Source of the DNA: an uncultured Sphingomonadaceae bacterium
Lineage (GTDB): Bacteria > Pseudomonadota > Alphaproteobacteria > Sphingomonadales > Sphingomonadaceae
NCBI GenBank assembly: GCA_947495985.1
Contig: CANMBD010000001.1
Location: 1,178,001 to 1,242,000, forward strand
Reading direction: 5' to 3'
DNA length: 64,000 bases
A program made the position numbers and the translations under genes. Below, one piece after another: positions 26,098 through 37,710 of this stretch (its first letter is position 1; every line of letters begins with the position of its first letter). The notes under the pieces were generated by a model. It saw only the letters and a list, made by a program, of their open reading frames with translations, was not told the DNA's origin and searched no databases.

Positions 26098-28167
26098 TCA
26101 TTTCTTCTTGTCGGCCTTGGCCGGATCATATTTTGCGAACCAACCCATTATGTTGTCCACCTTGGCAATCAGGTTGCTAGGCCGACCGGCGATTAAATGC
26201 GGCGCGTCCGGAATTTTCACCAGCACGGTATCGACATTCTGGACTTTCAAAGCGGTGTAAAACTGCTCCGCCTCCCAAGCAGGAGTGCGCCAATCCGCCT
26301 CTCCAACCATCAGCATTGTCGGCGTCTTCGCATTGCTCACAATAGACAGAGGCGACCGCCGCCAGTATTCCTCTGGTTGTTCCCAAGGTTGCGCTCGGAA
26401 CCAGTGACGACTGACAAATCGCGAAATGTCGGCCGCAAGCGCCATGGTGGTCCAGTTAATCACTGGCTTGATGGATGCAGCGGCGGCAAAACGGTCGGTT
26501 TTCCCAACCGCCCATGCCGTCAATATGCCGCCACCCGAGCCGCCAGTTATGAACAAGCGATCTTTGCTGACATAGTTTTTCGCAACCAGAGCATCGACAA
26601 CAGACATCAGGTCATCATGATCTTTCCCCGGATAGTCGAGATCAATAAGCTGCGCGAACGCTTCGCCATAGCCAGTCGAGCCTCGCGGATTAACGTAAAC
26701 CGTCACATAGCCTTCCGCCGCAAAGCGCTGAATTTCAGCGGCAAAAAACGGACCGTACATAGCATAAGGCCCGCCATGGATTTCCAGGATCATAGGATAG
26801 GATCCGTCCGCTTTAAACCCGGGAGGAAGAGCAACCCAAGCCTGAATATTCCTACCATCATGCGTGGATTTGGTGATGATTTCTTCCACTTTGGCCAGTT
26901 GCAGATGACCCAGCGCATCATCGTTCAGATTGGTCAGAACCCGGCTGGTTTTTCCGCCGCGGGAGAACGCAACTTCAGCCGGACGATCTGTGCTTGCTTT
27001 GGTGTAAGCAATTACAGGTGAACTTCCACCAGCCTTTTGCGCAACTGAGAAACTGCCCGAAGCATAGGGACGACCGATTGCCGTTCCGCCGATATCGCGC
27101 ACAAGGGTTTTAACATTCCCAGACAAATCAATCGACAACAGGGTGAGCAAACCATCTACTTCTGCCTGAGCAATTAGAGCCTTTCCGTCGGCACGCCATT
27201 GCATCGTATCAATGGACCGATCAAAATTCACCGTCAGGTTGCGTGAACCGGTGCCATCGGTACCCATCACGTAGAGTTCGGTATGTTGATAGGACTTCAG
27301 TTTGTCATCATAGCCAAGATAGGCGATTTGTGATCCTTTGGGTGAGACCTTCGGCCCAAAATCAGGGCCATCGCGCTGTGTAAAAGCGGTCATGGAAAGG
27401 TCCGACAGATTCACCCGGTAAATTTCACTTTCAATCGGGTCGAGATGGGCGTCTTCAACGTCATTGCCCGTGACCAGAAGCGCGCCATTGCCGAGCCACT
27501 CTGGAGAGCTGAAACCATTTTTGCCTTTGGTCACCTGACGCGGTGTGCCGCCTTCAGCGCTCAATATAAAAACATGGTTCTTTCCTTTGGGAAGATAGCC
27601 GGCGCCATCAAAACGGAAGACCAGATCATCGAACACCCTTACTGGCTTTGCCCATTCCGAGTCTTTCGGTCCCTTGGGCGGTTTAGTAAAGGACGCTGGC
27701 TTGTCCGGCACGAACATGGAAAAGGCAATTGACTTGCCATCGGGCGACCATGTTGGTGCAGAGGGATTTACCCCCAACTGCGCAAGTGAAAAGCTCTCGC
27801 CGCTATCCATATAGCGGACCCGCAAGTCGGGCTTACCATTTGTCGTCGTGAGATAGACCAACCGATCCCCGTCAGGTGACCAGCGTACCGAGGAACTGGC
27901 CCCCTCTCCTGACACCAGAGGTCTGTGCTCCCCATTTTGCGTGGTGATTGCCCACAGATCACCGATGACACGGTCGCTACGTTTATCCATCGATTTGCGA
28001 GCATAAACGATAGTTTTGCCGTTCGGAGATATCTGCGGATCATCGGCATATTCCAGGTCAAAAACACGCTCGGACGTAAATTTGCTCGTATCATCAGTCG
28101 TTTCGGCCAGCCCTACGCTGGTAATGGAAAGAAGCGAGCAGGCAGCGAGCAAATAGCGTGTTTTCAT
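26098..28167 (-). CDS. Exported prolyl oligopeptidase family (S9) peptidase
   Basis: A 689-residue serine peptidase. The ATG at 28167 follows AAAGGAA, and a signal peptide ends near SVGLAETT. The N-terminal half is a beta-propeller with repeats such as DPQISPNGKTIVYAR and APTWSPDGKSIAFS; the C-terminal alpha/beta hydrolase has the nucleophile in TGGSGGGIL, the acid in GEADWRTPAWEAEQ and the histidine in DAPHLI. It resembles acylaminoacyl-peptidase and dipeptidyl-peptidase relatives, acting on short peptides in the periplasm. It lies 92 bases downstream of folP on the same strand. Confidence 0.92.
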   Translation of the reverse strand: MKTRYLLAACSLLSITSVGLAETTDDTSKFTSERVFDLEYADDPQISPNGKTIVYARKSMDKRSDRVIGDLWAITTQNGEHRPLVSGEGASSSVRWSPDGDRLVYLTTTNGKPDLRVRYMDSGESFSLAQLGVNPSAPTWSPDGKSIAFSMFVPDKPASFTKPPKGPKDSEWAKPVRVFDDLVFRFDGAGYLPKGKNHVFILSAEGGTPRQVTKGKNGFSSPEWLGNGALLVTGNDVEDAHLDPIESEIYRVNLSDLSMTAFTQRDGPDFGPKVSPKGSQIAYLGYDDKLKSYQHTELYVMGTDGTGSRNLTVNFDRSIDTMQWRADGKALIAQAEVDGLLTLLSIDLSGNVKTLVRDIGGTAIGRPYASGSFSVAQKAGGSSPVIAYTKASTDRPAEVAFSRGGKTSRVLTNLNDDALGHLQLAKVEEIITKSTHDGRNIQAWVALPPGFKADGSYPMILEIHGGPYAMYGPFFAAEIQRFAAEGYVTVYVNPRGSTGYGEAFAQLIDLDYPGKDHDDLMSVVDALVAKNYVSKDRLFITGGSGGGILTAWAVGKTDRFAAAASIKPVINWTTMALAADISRFVSRHWFRAQPWEQPEEYWRRSPLSIVSNAKTPTMLMVGEADWRTPAWEAEQFYTALKVQNVDTVLVKIPDAPHLIAGRPSNLIAKVDNIMGWFAKYDPAKADKKK

Positions 28168-28259
28168 TACAATTCCTTTCGTTTCGTCCAACCTATGGGC
28201 GTCACGTACGCTTTGCCAGCGGGAATTTACATTATTTTAGATTGAGATCGATGACCCTG

Positions 28260-29378
28260 TTAAACCCGCGCTGTGACCCCGGCATCACGCATTCCGCGCC
28301 AGACTTGCGTGGCTTGCACTGTTTCCGGCACATCATGGACACGCACGACCTGTGCCCCTTGCTGGATAGCGTGGTGGGCGAAGGCGATGGAACCGCCCAG
28401 GCGTTGGTCTACCGGCGCTTCCTTCGACAGCGCGCCGATCATGCGTTTACGGCTCGCGCCGATGAGCAGCGGCTGACCAAGCGCATGGAACAGCGCGATA
28501 TTGTTCATCAGCGCCAAATTATCAGACAGCGATTTGCCAAAGCCAAGCCCCGGATCAACGATGATCTTTTCCCGCTCAAAACCGGCTTCCACAACATCCG
28601 CGATGCGTTGTTCCAGCCAATCGAAGGTATCGGCTACAACATTGCCATAACCTTTGCCTTTATGCGGGTCCTTGCCGCTTGATGGCGCATGCATCAGCAC
28701 CACGGGCCGGCCCGACACGCCCGCAACTTCCAGCGAGCGTTTGTCATGCAGCAACGCCGAAACATCATTTATAATATGCGCGCCTGCCGTAATCGCAGCC
28801 TCCATCACGGCCGCCTTGCGTGTGTCGATAGACAGCGCCGCACCGCATTGGGTGAGCTTTTCAATCACGGGTACGACACGTTTTATCTCGTCGTCCTCCC
28901 AAACGGTTTCTGCGCCGGGCCGGGTTGACTCTCCGCCAATATCGATAATCGAAGCCCCTGCCGTCGCCATATTGAAACCTGCATCGGCTGCGTTTTGCGG
29001 GTCGCCCTCATGCTTGCCGCCATCGGAAAAGCTGTCCGGCGTCATGTTGAGGATGCCCATCACATGGGGTTGATCAAAACGCAGCACCCGCTCGCCACAT
29101 TGCAGCGGTGCATGAGCCTTGGTCAGATTGGCAAATAATGCGGCAGCCCGCTCTTGCACGGGCTCTGGCAATCGTGCTGCAATCTTGTCCCACAATTCCA
29201 CCGGAACCAGATTTCGGATCGCAGGCTTGCCTTCTTCATATATCGTATATTCAACTTGAGAAAACCACAGCAAACTATTGTTTAAGCGTGTATTTTGATC
29301 ATCAAAATATTGTGGACTGTCGAGAAATCCGACAGGCTTCAGATAGAGTTTTGCATCCGGACCCACAACATCCACCAT
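28260..29378 (-). CDS. folP: Dihydropteroate synthase
   Basis: A 372-residue enzyme that joins p-aminobenzoate to hydroxymethyl-dihydropterin diphosphate in folate synthesis. Motifs are MGILNMTPDSFSDGGKH, DIGGESTRPGA, IIVDPGLGFGKS and, at the end, QVVRVHDV. About 110 residues precede the first motif, more than in E. coli FolP; such an extension is common in this bacterial group. The start is ATG 29378 with AGGAAG upstream. It begins 10 bases after the ccrM stop, so the two are likely one transcript, putting folate synthesis under the ccrM promoter. Confidence 0.93.
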   Translation of the reverse strand: MVDVVGPDAKLYLKPVGFLDSPQYFDDQNTRLNNSLLWFSQVEYTIYEEGKPAIRNLVPVELWDKIAARLPEPVQERAAALFANLTKAHAPLQCGERVLRFDQPHVMGILNMTPDSFSDGGKHEGDPQNAADAGFNMATAGASIIDIGGESTRPGAETVWEDDEIKRVVPVIEKLTQCGAALSIDTRKAAVMEAAITAGAHIINDVSALLHDKRSLEVAGVSGRPVVLMHAPSSGKDPHKGKGYGNVVADTFDWLEQRIADVVEAGFEREKIIVDPGLGFGKSLSDNLALMNNIALFHALGQPLLIGASRKRMIGALSKEAPVDQRLGGSIAFAHHAIQQGAQVVRVHDVPETVQATQVWRGMRDAGVTARV

Positions 29379-29388
29379 GATAGTCTTC

Positions 29389-30749
<1,361 letters not shown>

Positions 30750-30913
30750 GCTTGTCTACCCAAATTGGACAAAATAAAATTATCGTATTTCCCAAAGACT
30801 AACCGCAAATTTTGATTGCACATTGGTTAACCTGTTTGCCGGATTTCTTAGAATATGGTTATGTCACCCGAATATTTCAGCGGATGCTGGCATTTGATCG
30901 TACGGGGCGCGTA

Positions 30914-31993
30914 ATGACTATCGATACCAATGTAAAAAACATGACCGATACGGTAGATACACAGGCTGAAAAAAACCTCTTCAAGGCAGATTCCAACGAT
31001 ACAGAGCAAGGGCTGCTACAGCCCGAAAATGAGACGATAACCGTACCATTTGGCGCCAAATATGGTGGCCGAGCGGCACGTGCGAAGCTACGGGAGCATG
31101 CCATATTGTCGACCACCAAGATCGGCGGCTCCATCGCCGCAATCTATTGGATGTTCGCTTATGGATCCGGTTGGGTCGAATGGTCCGCCTTTCTCGTCGG
31201 ATATTTTCTGTCCATGGTCGGATGTATAGTCGGTTATCACCGCTATTTCTCGCACCGCGCTTTTGAAACTTCCAAACCAATGGGCATATTCATAGCGATT
31301 TTGACCCAGTCGGCGGCGCAAGGTTCTGCCCTGCACTGGGCGGCCAATCACCGCCGCCATCACGCTATGACCGACAAGGTCGGCGACGCGCATAGTCCCC
31401 ATTTTGATGGTTATGGCAAGCCGCTACAAGGTTTCGCCAAATTCCATCACAGCCATGTCGGCTGGCTGTTTGACCGGACGACGACTGATCTCAGCATCTA
31501 TGGCAAGGGCCTGGTCGATGACGAAATCGTCATGTTCGCCCATCGCACCCGCTGGTTCTGGTATTTTGTCTCCGCGATTGTTTTCCCGGCGCTCTGGGCT
31601 CTGGCCTTTGCGGGTCCCGAAGCGATTATCGGAACGATTTTGATCGCTGGTTTCCTTCGGATTTTCGCTGTTCTGACGGTATTACAAAGCGTAAACAGTA
31701 TCTGTCATCTGTTTGGATCACAGCGCTTTCATGATCATGGAACGGCCAAGAATAACCTGTTGATCAATATCCTCACCATGGGAGACGGTTGGCACAATAA
31801 CCATCATCAGCATCCCCGTTCGGCCACATCCGGTATCGTCTGGTGGGAATTTGATCCTTGCGCCAATATTATACGTCTATGGGAAAAAATGGGTCTGGTA
31901 TGGAACGTCAAATGGGCACCGCGTTACATCAAGGATGAAAATGGCGAGTGGGTACAGGAAAAACCCAAAGCCGCGGGCAAACAGGCCGCCTAA
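30914..31993 (+). CDS. Acyl-CoA (delta-9 type) fatty acid desaturase
   Basis: A 359-residue membrane di-iron enzyme that puts a cis double bond into acyl chains. The three histidine boxes are present: HRYFSH (H-x4-H), NHRRHHAMTD (H-x2-HH) and HNNHHQHP, with hydrophobic helices between them. The frame is open from 30812, but ATG 30914 is preferred since the earlier part has no family character; its ribosome binding site (GGGGCG) is weak, and ATG 30884 is possible. The tail is basic and alanine-rich (KPKAAGKQAA). It diverges from ccrM and may respond to the same GANTC sites. Confidence 0.9.
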   Translation: MTIDTNVKNMTDTVDTQAEKNLFKADSNDTEQGLLQPENETITVPFGAKYGGRAARAKLREHAILSTTKIGGSIAAIYWMFAYGSGWVEWSAFLVGYFLSMVGCIVGYHRYFSHRAFETSKPMGIFIAILTQSAAQGSALHWAANHRRHHAMTDKVGDAHSPHFDGYGKPLQGFAKFHHSHVGWLFDRTTTDLSIYGKGLVDDEIVMFAHRTRWFWYFVSAIVFPALWALAFAGPEAIIGTILIAGFLRIFAVLTVLQSVNSICHLFGSQRFHDHGTAKNNLLINILTMGDGWHNNHHQHPRSATSGIVWWEFDPCANIIRLWEKMGLVWNVKWAPRYIKDENGEWVQEKPKAAGKQAA

Positions 31994-32004
31994 GCGACTA
32001 TCCG

Positions 32005-32574
32005 CTAAAGCAATTCGAACTGCGCCACAGGAGCAAAGCTTTTGCGGTGTAAGGGCGTTGGCCCATATTTTCGGAGCGCTGCCAGATGTTCGGCCGTGCC
32101 ATAGCCCTTGTTTCTCTCCCAACCATATTCGGGATATTTCTCGGCAGCCGCGATCATCATCCTGTCGCGATGCTCTTTCGCCAAGATCGAGGCCGCTGAA
32201 ATACAGGCATGAATGGCATCACCGCCAATCACCGCCTCTGCCTGGTAATCCCATTTCGGCAAGCGGTTGCCGTCAACCAATATATGATCGGGTCTTTTTG
32301 ACAAGCCGTCTGCTGCGCGCGTCATGGCCAGCATTGTCGCTTGTAGTATATTGATAGAATCAATCTCTGATTCTTGGCATAATGATATATTAAATAACGT
32401 TTTTTCTAATATTTCAGCTTCAAGCGATGCGCGCTTTTTCGCGGTCAGCTTCTTGCTGTCATCAAGCCCTTTAATATCGTGTCCTTCCGGCAATATCACG
32501 GCAGCAGCAACTACAGGGCCAGCCAGCGGCCCCCTGCCCGCTTCGTCAATACCAGCCGTCAGAGTAATAGTCAT
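32005..32574 (-). CDS. rnhB: Ribonuclease HII
   Basis: A 189-residue endonuclease that cuts RNA in RNA-DNA hybrids and at single ribonucleotides. The DEDD residues are seen in [29 protein letters not shown] and the aspartate in [12 protein letters not shown], with [14 protein letters not shown] further on. Its start overlaps the thiD stop by 4 bases, so it is the last gene of the glmM operon. Pairing with ccrM and rnhB as neighbours is frequent in alphaproteobacteria. Confidence 0.95.
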   Translation of the reverse strand: MTITLTAGIDEAGRGPLAGPVVAAAVILPEGHDIKGLDDSKKLTAKKRASLEAEILEKTLFNISLCQESEIDSINILQATMLAMTRAADGLSKRPDHILVDGNRLPKWDYQAEAVIGGDAIHACISAASILAKEHRDRMMIAAAEKYPEYGWERNKGYGTAEHLAALRKYGPTPLHRKSFAPVAQFELL

Positions 32575-33323
32575 GTTTTCGGCACACCCATAGGGCCATG
32601 ACCAGCGCCATAACCCGGCGCGGCCTCCAGACTGGCTCTGACATAGTTACGCGCCTTGCCAATCGCCAAGGTCAATTCATCTCCCTGTGCCAGATAGGTC
32701 GCGATGGCCGATGACAGTGTACAGCCTGTTCCGTGGCTGTGGCGCGTATTGATCCGGTTGCCTTCCCAGCGTTCGATCTCGCCATCGGCGCCGACCAGTC
32801 TATCGACCAAAATCTCGTCCCGCCCGTGGCCACCCTTGACCAGAAACGGCACCTGATAACCAGAGATAGTCCCCTCCCCACCCAAACGATCCATTTCGTC
32901 AAGGTTAGGCGTAACAAGGCTGCTCAGCGGAATGATCTTTTCAAATGCTGCAATCGTGCGTTCATCCGCCAGTGTCGCGCCGCTGGTGGCCACCATGACC
33001 GGGTCAAGAATAACCGGCTTGTTCCGCACGGATTTCAGGAAGCCGGCGACCGCAAGAGCAATTTCCGGAGATCCCAGCATGCCGATCTTGATCGCATCAG
33101 CATCAAAATCATCCATTACCGCCCAAATCTGGGCCAGCACCATATCTGGCGTCATCAACTCAACGGCGGTCACGCCCGCGCTATTCTGAGCGGTCACGGC
33201 GGTAATCGCGGTCATCGCATGGCCGCCAAGATTGGTTATTGTCCGGATATCCGCCTGTATCCCTGCGCCGCCGCCGCTGTCAGAACCGGCGATGGACAGG
33301 ACCCGCGGGCAATCTGCCTTCAT
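32571..33323 (-). CDS. thiD: Hydroxymethylpyrimidine/phosphomethylpyrimidine kinase
   Basis: A 250-residue ribokinase-fold enzyme that phosphorylates HMP and HMP-phosphate for thiamine synthesis. The N-terminus reads [19 protein letters not shown], typical of Thi[12 protein letters not shown] and the anion-hole region [14 protein letters not shown] with the catalytic aspartate-equivalent site are present. It overlaps rnhB downstream and the 58-residue membrane protein gene upstream (ATGA), which shows translational coupling within the operon. Other thi genes are not nearby. Confidence 0.93.
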   Translation of the reverse strand: MKADCPRVLSIAGSDSGGGAGIQADIRTITNLGGHAMTAITAVTAQNSAGVTAVELMTPDMVLAQIWAVMDDFDADAIKIGMLGSPEIALAVAGFLKSVRNKPVILDPVMVATSGATLADERTIAAFEKIIPLSSLVTPNLDEMDRLGGEGTISGYQVPFLVKGGHGRDEILVDRLVGADGEIERWEGNRINTRHSHGTGCTLSSAIATYLAQGDELTLAIGKARNYVRASLEAAPGYGAGHGPMGVPKT

Positions 33324-33496
33324 ATCGCGAAAAATAGCAAGATTACTGCTGCAAACAACAGAAAATCAACAATTCCGATGCTGATAATGATGGTTTGCCG
33401 ATTTTCCTGAGACCAGTCCGGTGCAATTATGAACAAGCCCAGACCAACCGCAACCGGTACGAACAACAACATGACAATGATCGCCAGAAATATCAT
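33320..33496 (-). CDS. Small two-helix membrane protein in the glmM-thiD operon
   Basis: A 58-residue reading frame: it begins MIFLAIIVMLLFVPVAVGL and ends ILLFFAI, with a polar break PDWSQENRQT between two hydrophobic segments. Its TGA overlaps the thiD ATG in an ATGA arrangement and its start lies 12 bases after the DUF1272 stop, so position strongly supports translation. No family is recognised. It may be an inner membrane hairpin protein. Start codon ATG; the ribosome binding site is weak. Confidence 0.68.
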   Translation of the reverse strand: MIFLAIIVMLLFVPVAVGLGLFIIAPDWSQENRQTIIISIGIVDFLLFAAVILLFFAI

Positions 33497-33508
33497 GGAA
33501 AACCCCGA

Positions 33509-33736
33509 TCAGCCTTTATATTTCCGCTCGGTAGATGCCGGAAATTTCTCTAAAAGAGCCATAGACCGCGTGGGCCTCGGCAGCAAGATGCCACCGCAAT
33601 TTGGGCATGTGCCTTTGTGCATGGCCGTATTGCAGTCATCACAAAAGGTGCATTCGAACGAACAGATATGCGCACCGCTCTCGCTGGCCGCCAAATCCTT
33701 GCCGCAGCTTTCACAGTCGGGGCGCATCTCCAGCAT
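33509..33736 (-). CDS. DUF1272 zinc-ribbon protein
   Basis: A 75-residue protein beginning [20 protein letters not shown], with cysteine pairs C-x2-C (CESCG), a C-x2-C in ECTFCDDC and CPNCGG near residue 48, which would form zinc ribbons. The family DUF1272 is widespread in proteobacteria with no known function. Its start overlaps the glmM stop (TAATG). Confidence 0.9.
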   Translation of the reverse strand: MLEMRPDCESCGKDLAASESGAHICSFECTFCDDCNTAMHKGTCPNCGGILLPRPTRSMALLEKFPASTERKYKG

Positions 33737-35076
33737 TAAGCCGCGACCTCCGCTACCACATTGCAGATGCGATCGACGACCTGATTAACCTGATCGCTAT
33801 TATCGCCCTCTGCCATGACCCGGATCAGGGGTTCCGTTCCGGAAGCACGGATCACCAGCCGCCCTGTGCCGTTCAGCTCTTTTTCTGCTTCGGCAATGAC
33901 CGATTTAACACTGTCATCATCAAGCGGTGCACCGCCGGAATATCGAACATTCTTCAGTAGTTGCGGAACCGGGTCAAACAAATGCAAAAGCTCGCTCGCA
34001 GGCTTTCCGCTTTCCACCAGTTCGCGCAAGACCTGCAAGGCGGCGATAGTGCCATCACCGGTTGTACCATGGTCCAGCATGATCATATGACCGGATTGTT
34101 CGCCACCGACATTGAAACCGCCTTTTTTCATCTCTTCCAGCACATAGCGGTCACCCACCTTGGAACGCACAAGGGTCAGGTCTTGCGACGACAAGAACCG
34201 CTCGAGCCCGAGATTGGACATGACTGTCGCGACAATCCCATTTCCGCGCAGCAAACCATTGCGGCTCCAGCTGGACCCGATCAACGCCATTAGTTGATCC
34301 CCGTCAACTATTTTGCCCTTCTCATCAACCACGATCAGCCGGTCAGCATCACCGTCAAGCGCGACTCCGATATGAGCGCCACTTGCGACCACGCTTTCCT
34401 GCAAGGTAGCGACATCGGTGGAACCACATTTATGATTGATATTCTTGCCATTGGGTTCGACGCCGATGGTGATAACTTCGGCGCCCAATTCCCAAAAAGC
34501 CGAAGGTGCCACCTGATAGGCAGCTCCATTCGCACAATCGACCACCATCTTCAGTCCATCCAGTCGGATATGGTCCGGCAGTGACATTTTTATTGCGTGA
34601 ATATAACGGCCACGTGCATCTTCAAAGCGTTTCGCGCGGCCAATATCCTCGGCAGGCGCTAGCTTGGCTTCTTCCGAGAGATAAGCCTCTATCTTCAGCT
34701 CATCTTCATCGGATAATTTGAAACCATCGGGGCCAAACAGTTTGATGCCATTGTCATAATAGGGATTGTGACTGGCTGATATCATCACGCCCAAGTCAGC
34801 CCGCATCGAACGTGTTAACAAGGCAACCGCCGGTGTCGGCATGGGACCAACCTGCACAACATCCATGCCAACGCTGGTAAAACCCGCGACCAAAGCGTTT
34901 TCCATCATATAGCCGGAAAGCCGTGTATCCTTTCCGATCACAACCCGGTGACGATGCTCACCGCGCAAAAAATGCCGACCCGCTGCCTGCCCTACCTTCA
35001 TGGCAATTTCGGCGGTCATCGGACTTTGGTTGGTCAGTCCGCGGATGCCGTCGGTTCCAAAAAACTTTTTAGTCAT
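33736..35076 (-). CDS. glmM: Phosphoglucosamine mutase
   Basis: A 446-residue enzyme that converts glucosamine-6-phosphate to glucosamine-1-phosphate for peptidoglycan and lipopolysaccharide. It starts [16 protein letters not shown], the normal GlmM beginning; the active serine lies in [20 protein letters not shown], the metal-binding loop is DGDADR, and the sugar loop GGEQSGH is present, with the phosphate-binding [12 protein letters not shown] at the end. A second in-frame ATG four codons upstream sits directly after GGAGA and is a possible start. First gene of the DUF1272, small protein, thiD, rnhB operon. Confidence 0.95.
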   Translation of the reverse strand: MTKKFFGTDGIRGLTNQSPMTAEIAMKVGQAAGRHFLRGEHRHRVVIGKDTRLSGYMMENALVAGFTSVGMDVVQVGPMPTPAVALLTRSMRADLGVMISASHNPYYDNGIKLFGPDGFKLSDEDELKIEAYLSEEAKLAPAEDIGRAKRFEDARGRYIHAIKMSLPDHIRLDGLKMVVDCANGAAYQVAPSAFWELGAEVITIGVEPNGKNINHKCGSTDVATLQESVVASGAHIGVALDGDADRLIVVDEKGKIVDGDQLMALIGSSWSRNGLLRGNGIVATVMSNLGLERFLSSQDLTLVRSKVGDRYVLEEMKKGGFNVGGEQSGHMIMLDHGTTGDGTIAALQVLRELVESGKPASELLHLFDPVPQLLKNVRYSGGAPLDDDSVKSVIAEAEKELNGTGRLVIRASGTEPLIRVMAEGDNSDQVNQVVDRICNVVAEVAA

Positions 35077-35193
35077 AACAGGCTGCATTCTCCAATTGGT
35101 ACGCCTGCCAATTAAAGGTTGGCATTGCGTTTGGTTAAGCCTTAGCGTCTGGCCCGAACAGTATAAAGCCGAAACAGGGAACAAAGCGGTAAA

Positions 35194-36606
35194 ATGATTG
35201 AAATTCTAAATGGTCTTATCGACCGCCTGTCCGACATGGTTTTTTATAAAACCCATATATTCGGCATTGATATTGAGCTTGTGGTCTTGTGGTTGGCTAT
35301 CCCTATGCTGTTCTTCACTGCCTATCTGGGATTTATCAATCTGCGTGGTATGGGGGCCGGTTTCCGGGCGCTGCGGGGGAAGTTCACTAGCCCAGACCAA
35401 CCGGGCAACATGTCACCCTTTGCTGCGCTTACCACGGCGTTGTCGGGCACTGTGGGTCTGGGGAATATCGCCGGCGTCGCGATCGCCCTTTCAACCGGCG
35501 GGCCTGGCGCGGCCTTCTGGATGTTCATAATCGGTTGGGTCGCGATGACCTTGAAATGTGCAGAGGTTACCCTCGGCCTCAAATATCGTGAAGTTCAGCC
35601 CAATGGCGAGGTTCGCGGCGGGCCCATGTACACGCTAAAAAATGGACTGGCTGCAAAAGGGTTCGCCAAAATCGGCCTTGTCATTGGCGGAATTTACGCG
35701 TTTCTCGCCTTGTTTGGGGCAATTCCCCTGATTCAGGTAAACCAGAGCTATGCGCAGGTGGCCCATGTCACCGGTTTCACCGAACCGCTGATCTACGGAA
35801 TCATCATGGCGGCTCTCGTCGGGTTGGTGGTGATTAACGGAGTGGGCTGGCTGGCCCGTGTAACGGCATCAGTCGTCCCTGCCATGGGCCTTGTTTATCT
35901 GGGCGGCATCTTTGCGATACTTGCGATTAATTTCGAACAGGTTCCGGCGGCCATCGCGCTGATTGTCTCAGACGCCTTCACCGGCGAAGCTGCTGCTGGT
36001 GGAGCCATCGGCGCCTTTGTTGTGGGCATGCGCCGCGCGGTCTATTCCTCTGAAGCAGGTATCGGTTCCGCGGTTATTGCGCATACCCAGGCACGTACTG
36101 ATGAACCGGCCTCGGAAGGGCTGGTTGCTTTGCTGGAGCCCTTTATCGATACGGTTGTCATCTGTTCTCTGGGCGCAATCGCGATGGTTGTTGCTGGCAC
36201 CTATGTCGGCGATGTCGAGGGTATCGAGATTACATCCGCGGCGTTCGCCACTGTCGCAAACTGGTTCCCGTACCTCCTCGCCGTGGCGGTTTTTCTGTTC
36301 GGCTTTTCCACTCTCTGCGCCTGGGGCTTTTATGGTCAGCAGGCCTGGTGCTATTTGTTCGGGCACAGCAAGGCAGCGATTTGGTCTTATAAGTTTGTCT
36401 ATGTTATATGCTTGCCGATCGGCGCGATGCTGGAATTGGGGCAGGTCATCAAGCTGGTCGACAGTGCCTTTTTCCTGATGGCCATTCCCAATATCATCGC
36501 GCTCTACATTTTTGCGCCGGAGATCAAACGAGAGATTTTCGGCTATTTGGACAAACAAAAGTTGCCATCAGAGGAACTGCATAATGAAATATCGCAAGCT
36601 CGGTAA
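35194..36606 (+). CDS. Alanine/glycine:cation symporter (AGCS family)
   Basis: A 470-residue inner membrane transporter with about eleven helices, importing alanine or glycine with sodium. The family motif is visible as [22 protein letters not shown] and then [11 protein letters not shown], and further [17 protein letters not shown]. It ends [14 protein letters not shown]. It diverges from glmM across 117 bases. The aldo/keto reductase start lies inside its end, so they form a unit. Confidence 0.92.
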   Translation: MIEILNGLIDRLSDMVFYKTHIFGIDIELVVLWLAIPMLFFTAYLGFINLRGMGAGFRALRGKFTSPDQPGNMSPFAALTTALSGTVGLGNIAGVAIALSTGGPGAAFWMFIIGWVAMTLKCAEVTLGLKYREVQPNGEVRGGPMYTLKNGLAAKGFAKIGLVIGGIYAFLALFGAIPLIQVNQSYAQVAHVTGFTEPLIYGIIMAALVGLVVINGVGWLARVTASVVPAMGLVYLGGIFAILAINFEQVPAAIALIVSDAFTGEAAAGGAIGAFVVGMRRAVYSSEAGIGSAVIAHTQARTDEPASEGLVALLEPFIDTVVICSLGAIAMVVAGTYVGDVEGIEITSAAFATVANWFPYLLAVAVFLFGFSTLCAWGFYGQQAWCYLFGHSKAAIWSYKFVYVICLPIGAMLELGQVIKLVDSAFFLMAIPNIIALYIFAPEIKREIFGYLDKQKLPSEELHNEISQAR

Positions 36607-37576
36607 AGAACTGGAAATATCGGCATTGGGCCTTGGCTGCATGCCAATGTTCGGCATCGGCAGCGGCATGTATGGTCAGGCCGATATGGCCGAAAGCCTG
36701 GCAACTCTCGACCGCGCGATAGAATTGGGGGTGACCTTTTTCGACACCGCCGAAGTCTATGGACCCTACAAGAATGAAGAACTTCTGGGTCAGGCGATAA
36801 GGGGACGGCGCGACCGTTTGGTCATTGCCACCAAATTCGGCTTTGATCTCACTGACATGCCGAATATCGGAACAGATTCATCCCCTAAAAATGTACGCCG
36901 CGCCTGTGATGCCTCTCTCCGGCGTTTGGGGGTTGATGTCATCGACCTGTTTTATCAGCATCGTGTAGACCCCGATGTACCGATTGAGGATACGGTCGGG
37001 GCAATGGCAGAACTCGTCCAGGCCGGTAAGGTTCGCTACCTTGGCCTGTCAGAGGCTGGAGCCGACACCATAAAACGTGCTCATGCCGTTCACCCTATTG
37101 CGGCGCTCCAATCGGAATATTCCCTATGGGAACGCAGTATTGAGGAAGAAATCCTGCCGATCTGTCAGGATCTGAACATCGGTTTCGTTCCATATAGCCC
37201 ATTGGGCCGCGGATTCCTTACCGGACAGATTACCAGTCGCGATGATCTCGATGCCGATGATTATCGCTTGCGCGATCCCCGCTACTCGGAAGAGAATTTC
37301 GATCAGAACCTGAAAATGGTCGATGTCGTCAAGCAGGTGGCAGTGCGCCATGGCGTTTCCCCGGCGCAAATCGCGCTGGCATGGCTGTTGGCTCAAGGTG
37401 ACTTCATTGTCCCTATCCCTGGTTCCAAACGCCGTGCGACATTGGAGGACAGTATGGCAGCCGTAGACGTTGCCCTAACGGATACGGATCTCGACGAGCT
37501 GGAAAAGGCGGCACCCGTCGGCGGCACCTCTGGCCCGCGCTATGGCGAAGCGATGATGGCCATGGTTCGACTCTGA
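36584..37576 (+). CDS. Aldo/keto reductase
   Basis: A 330-residue NADPH-dependent TIM-barrel reductase. The tetrad is visible: Asp in FFDTAEVYG, Tyr in the same segment, Lys in IATKFGF and His in [10 protein letters not shown]. The C-terminal NADPH-binding loop is [11 protein letters not shown]. The start ATG 36584 lies 23 bases inside the transporter gene, with GAGGAAC upstream; the longer frame is not needed. It resembles the YakC/pyridoxal-reductase-like group. Substrate unknown. Confidence 0.92.
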   Translation: MKYRKLGKELEISALGLGCMPMFGIGSGMYGQADMAESLATLDRAIELGVTFFDTAEVYGPYKNEELLGQAIRGRRDRLVIATKFGFDLTDMPNIGTDSSPKNVRRACDASLRRLGVDVIDLFYQHRVDPDVPIEDTVGAMAELVQAGKVRYLGLSEAGADTIKRAHAVHPIAALQSEYSLWERSIEEEILPICQDLNIGFVPYSPLGRGFLTGQITSRDDLDADDYRLRDPRYSEENFDQNLKMVDVVKQVAVRHGVSPAQIALAWLLAQGDFIVPIPGSKRRATLEDSMAAVDVALTDTDLDELEKAAPVGGTSGPRYGEAMMAMVRL

Positions 37577-37710
37577 CGAAAGCCGGTCATTCGGGCAGAT
37601 GTCACTTTCCGGCAAGGCTCTCGCTATGATATTCTAACCAATACTCTTTTTCAGTTTGGAATAATAATCATCATCGGGTGTGATTTGTGTGAACTTTGAA
37701 CCTGACCCCA

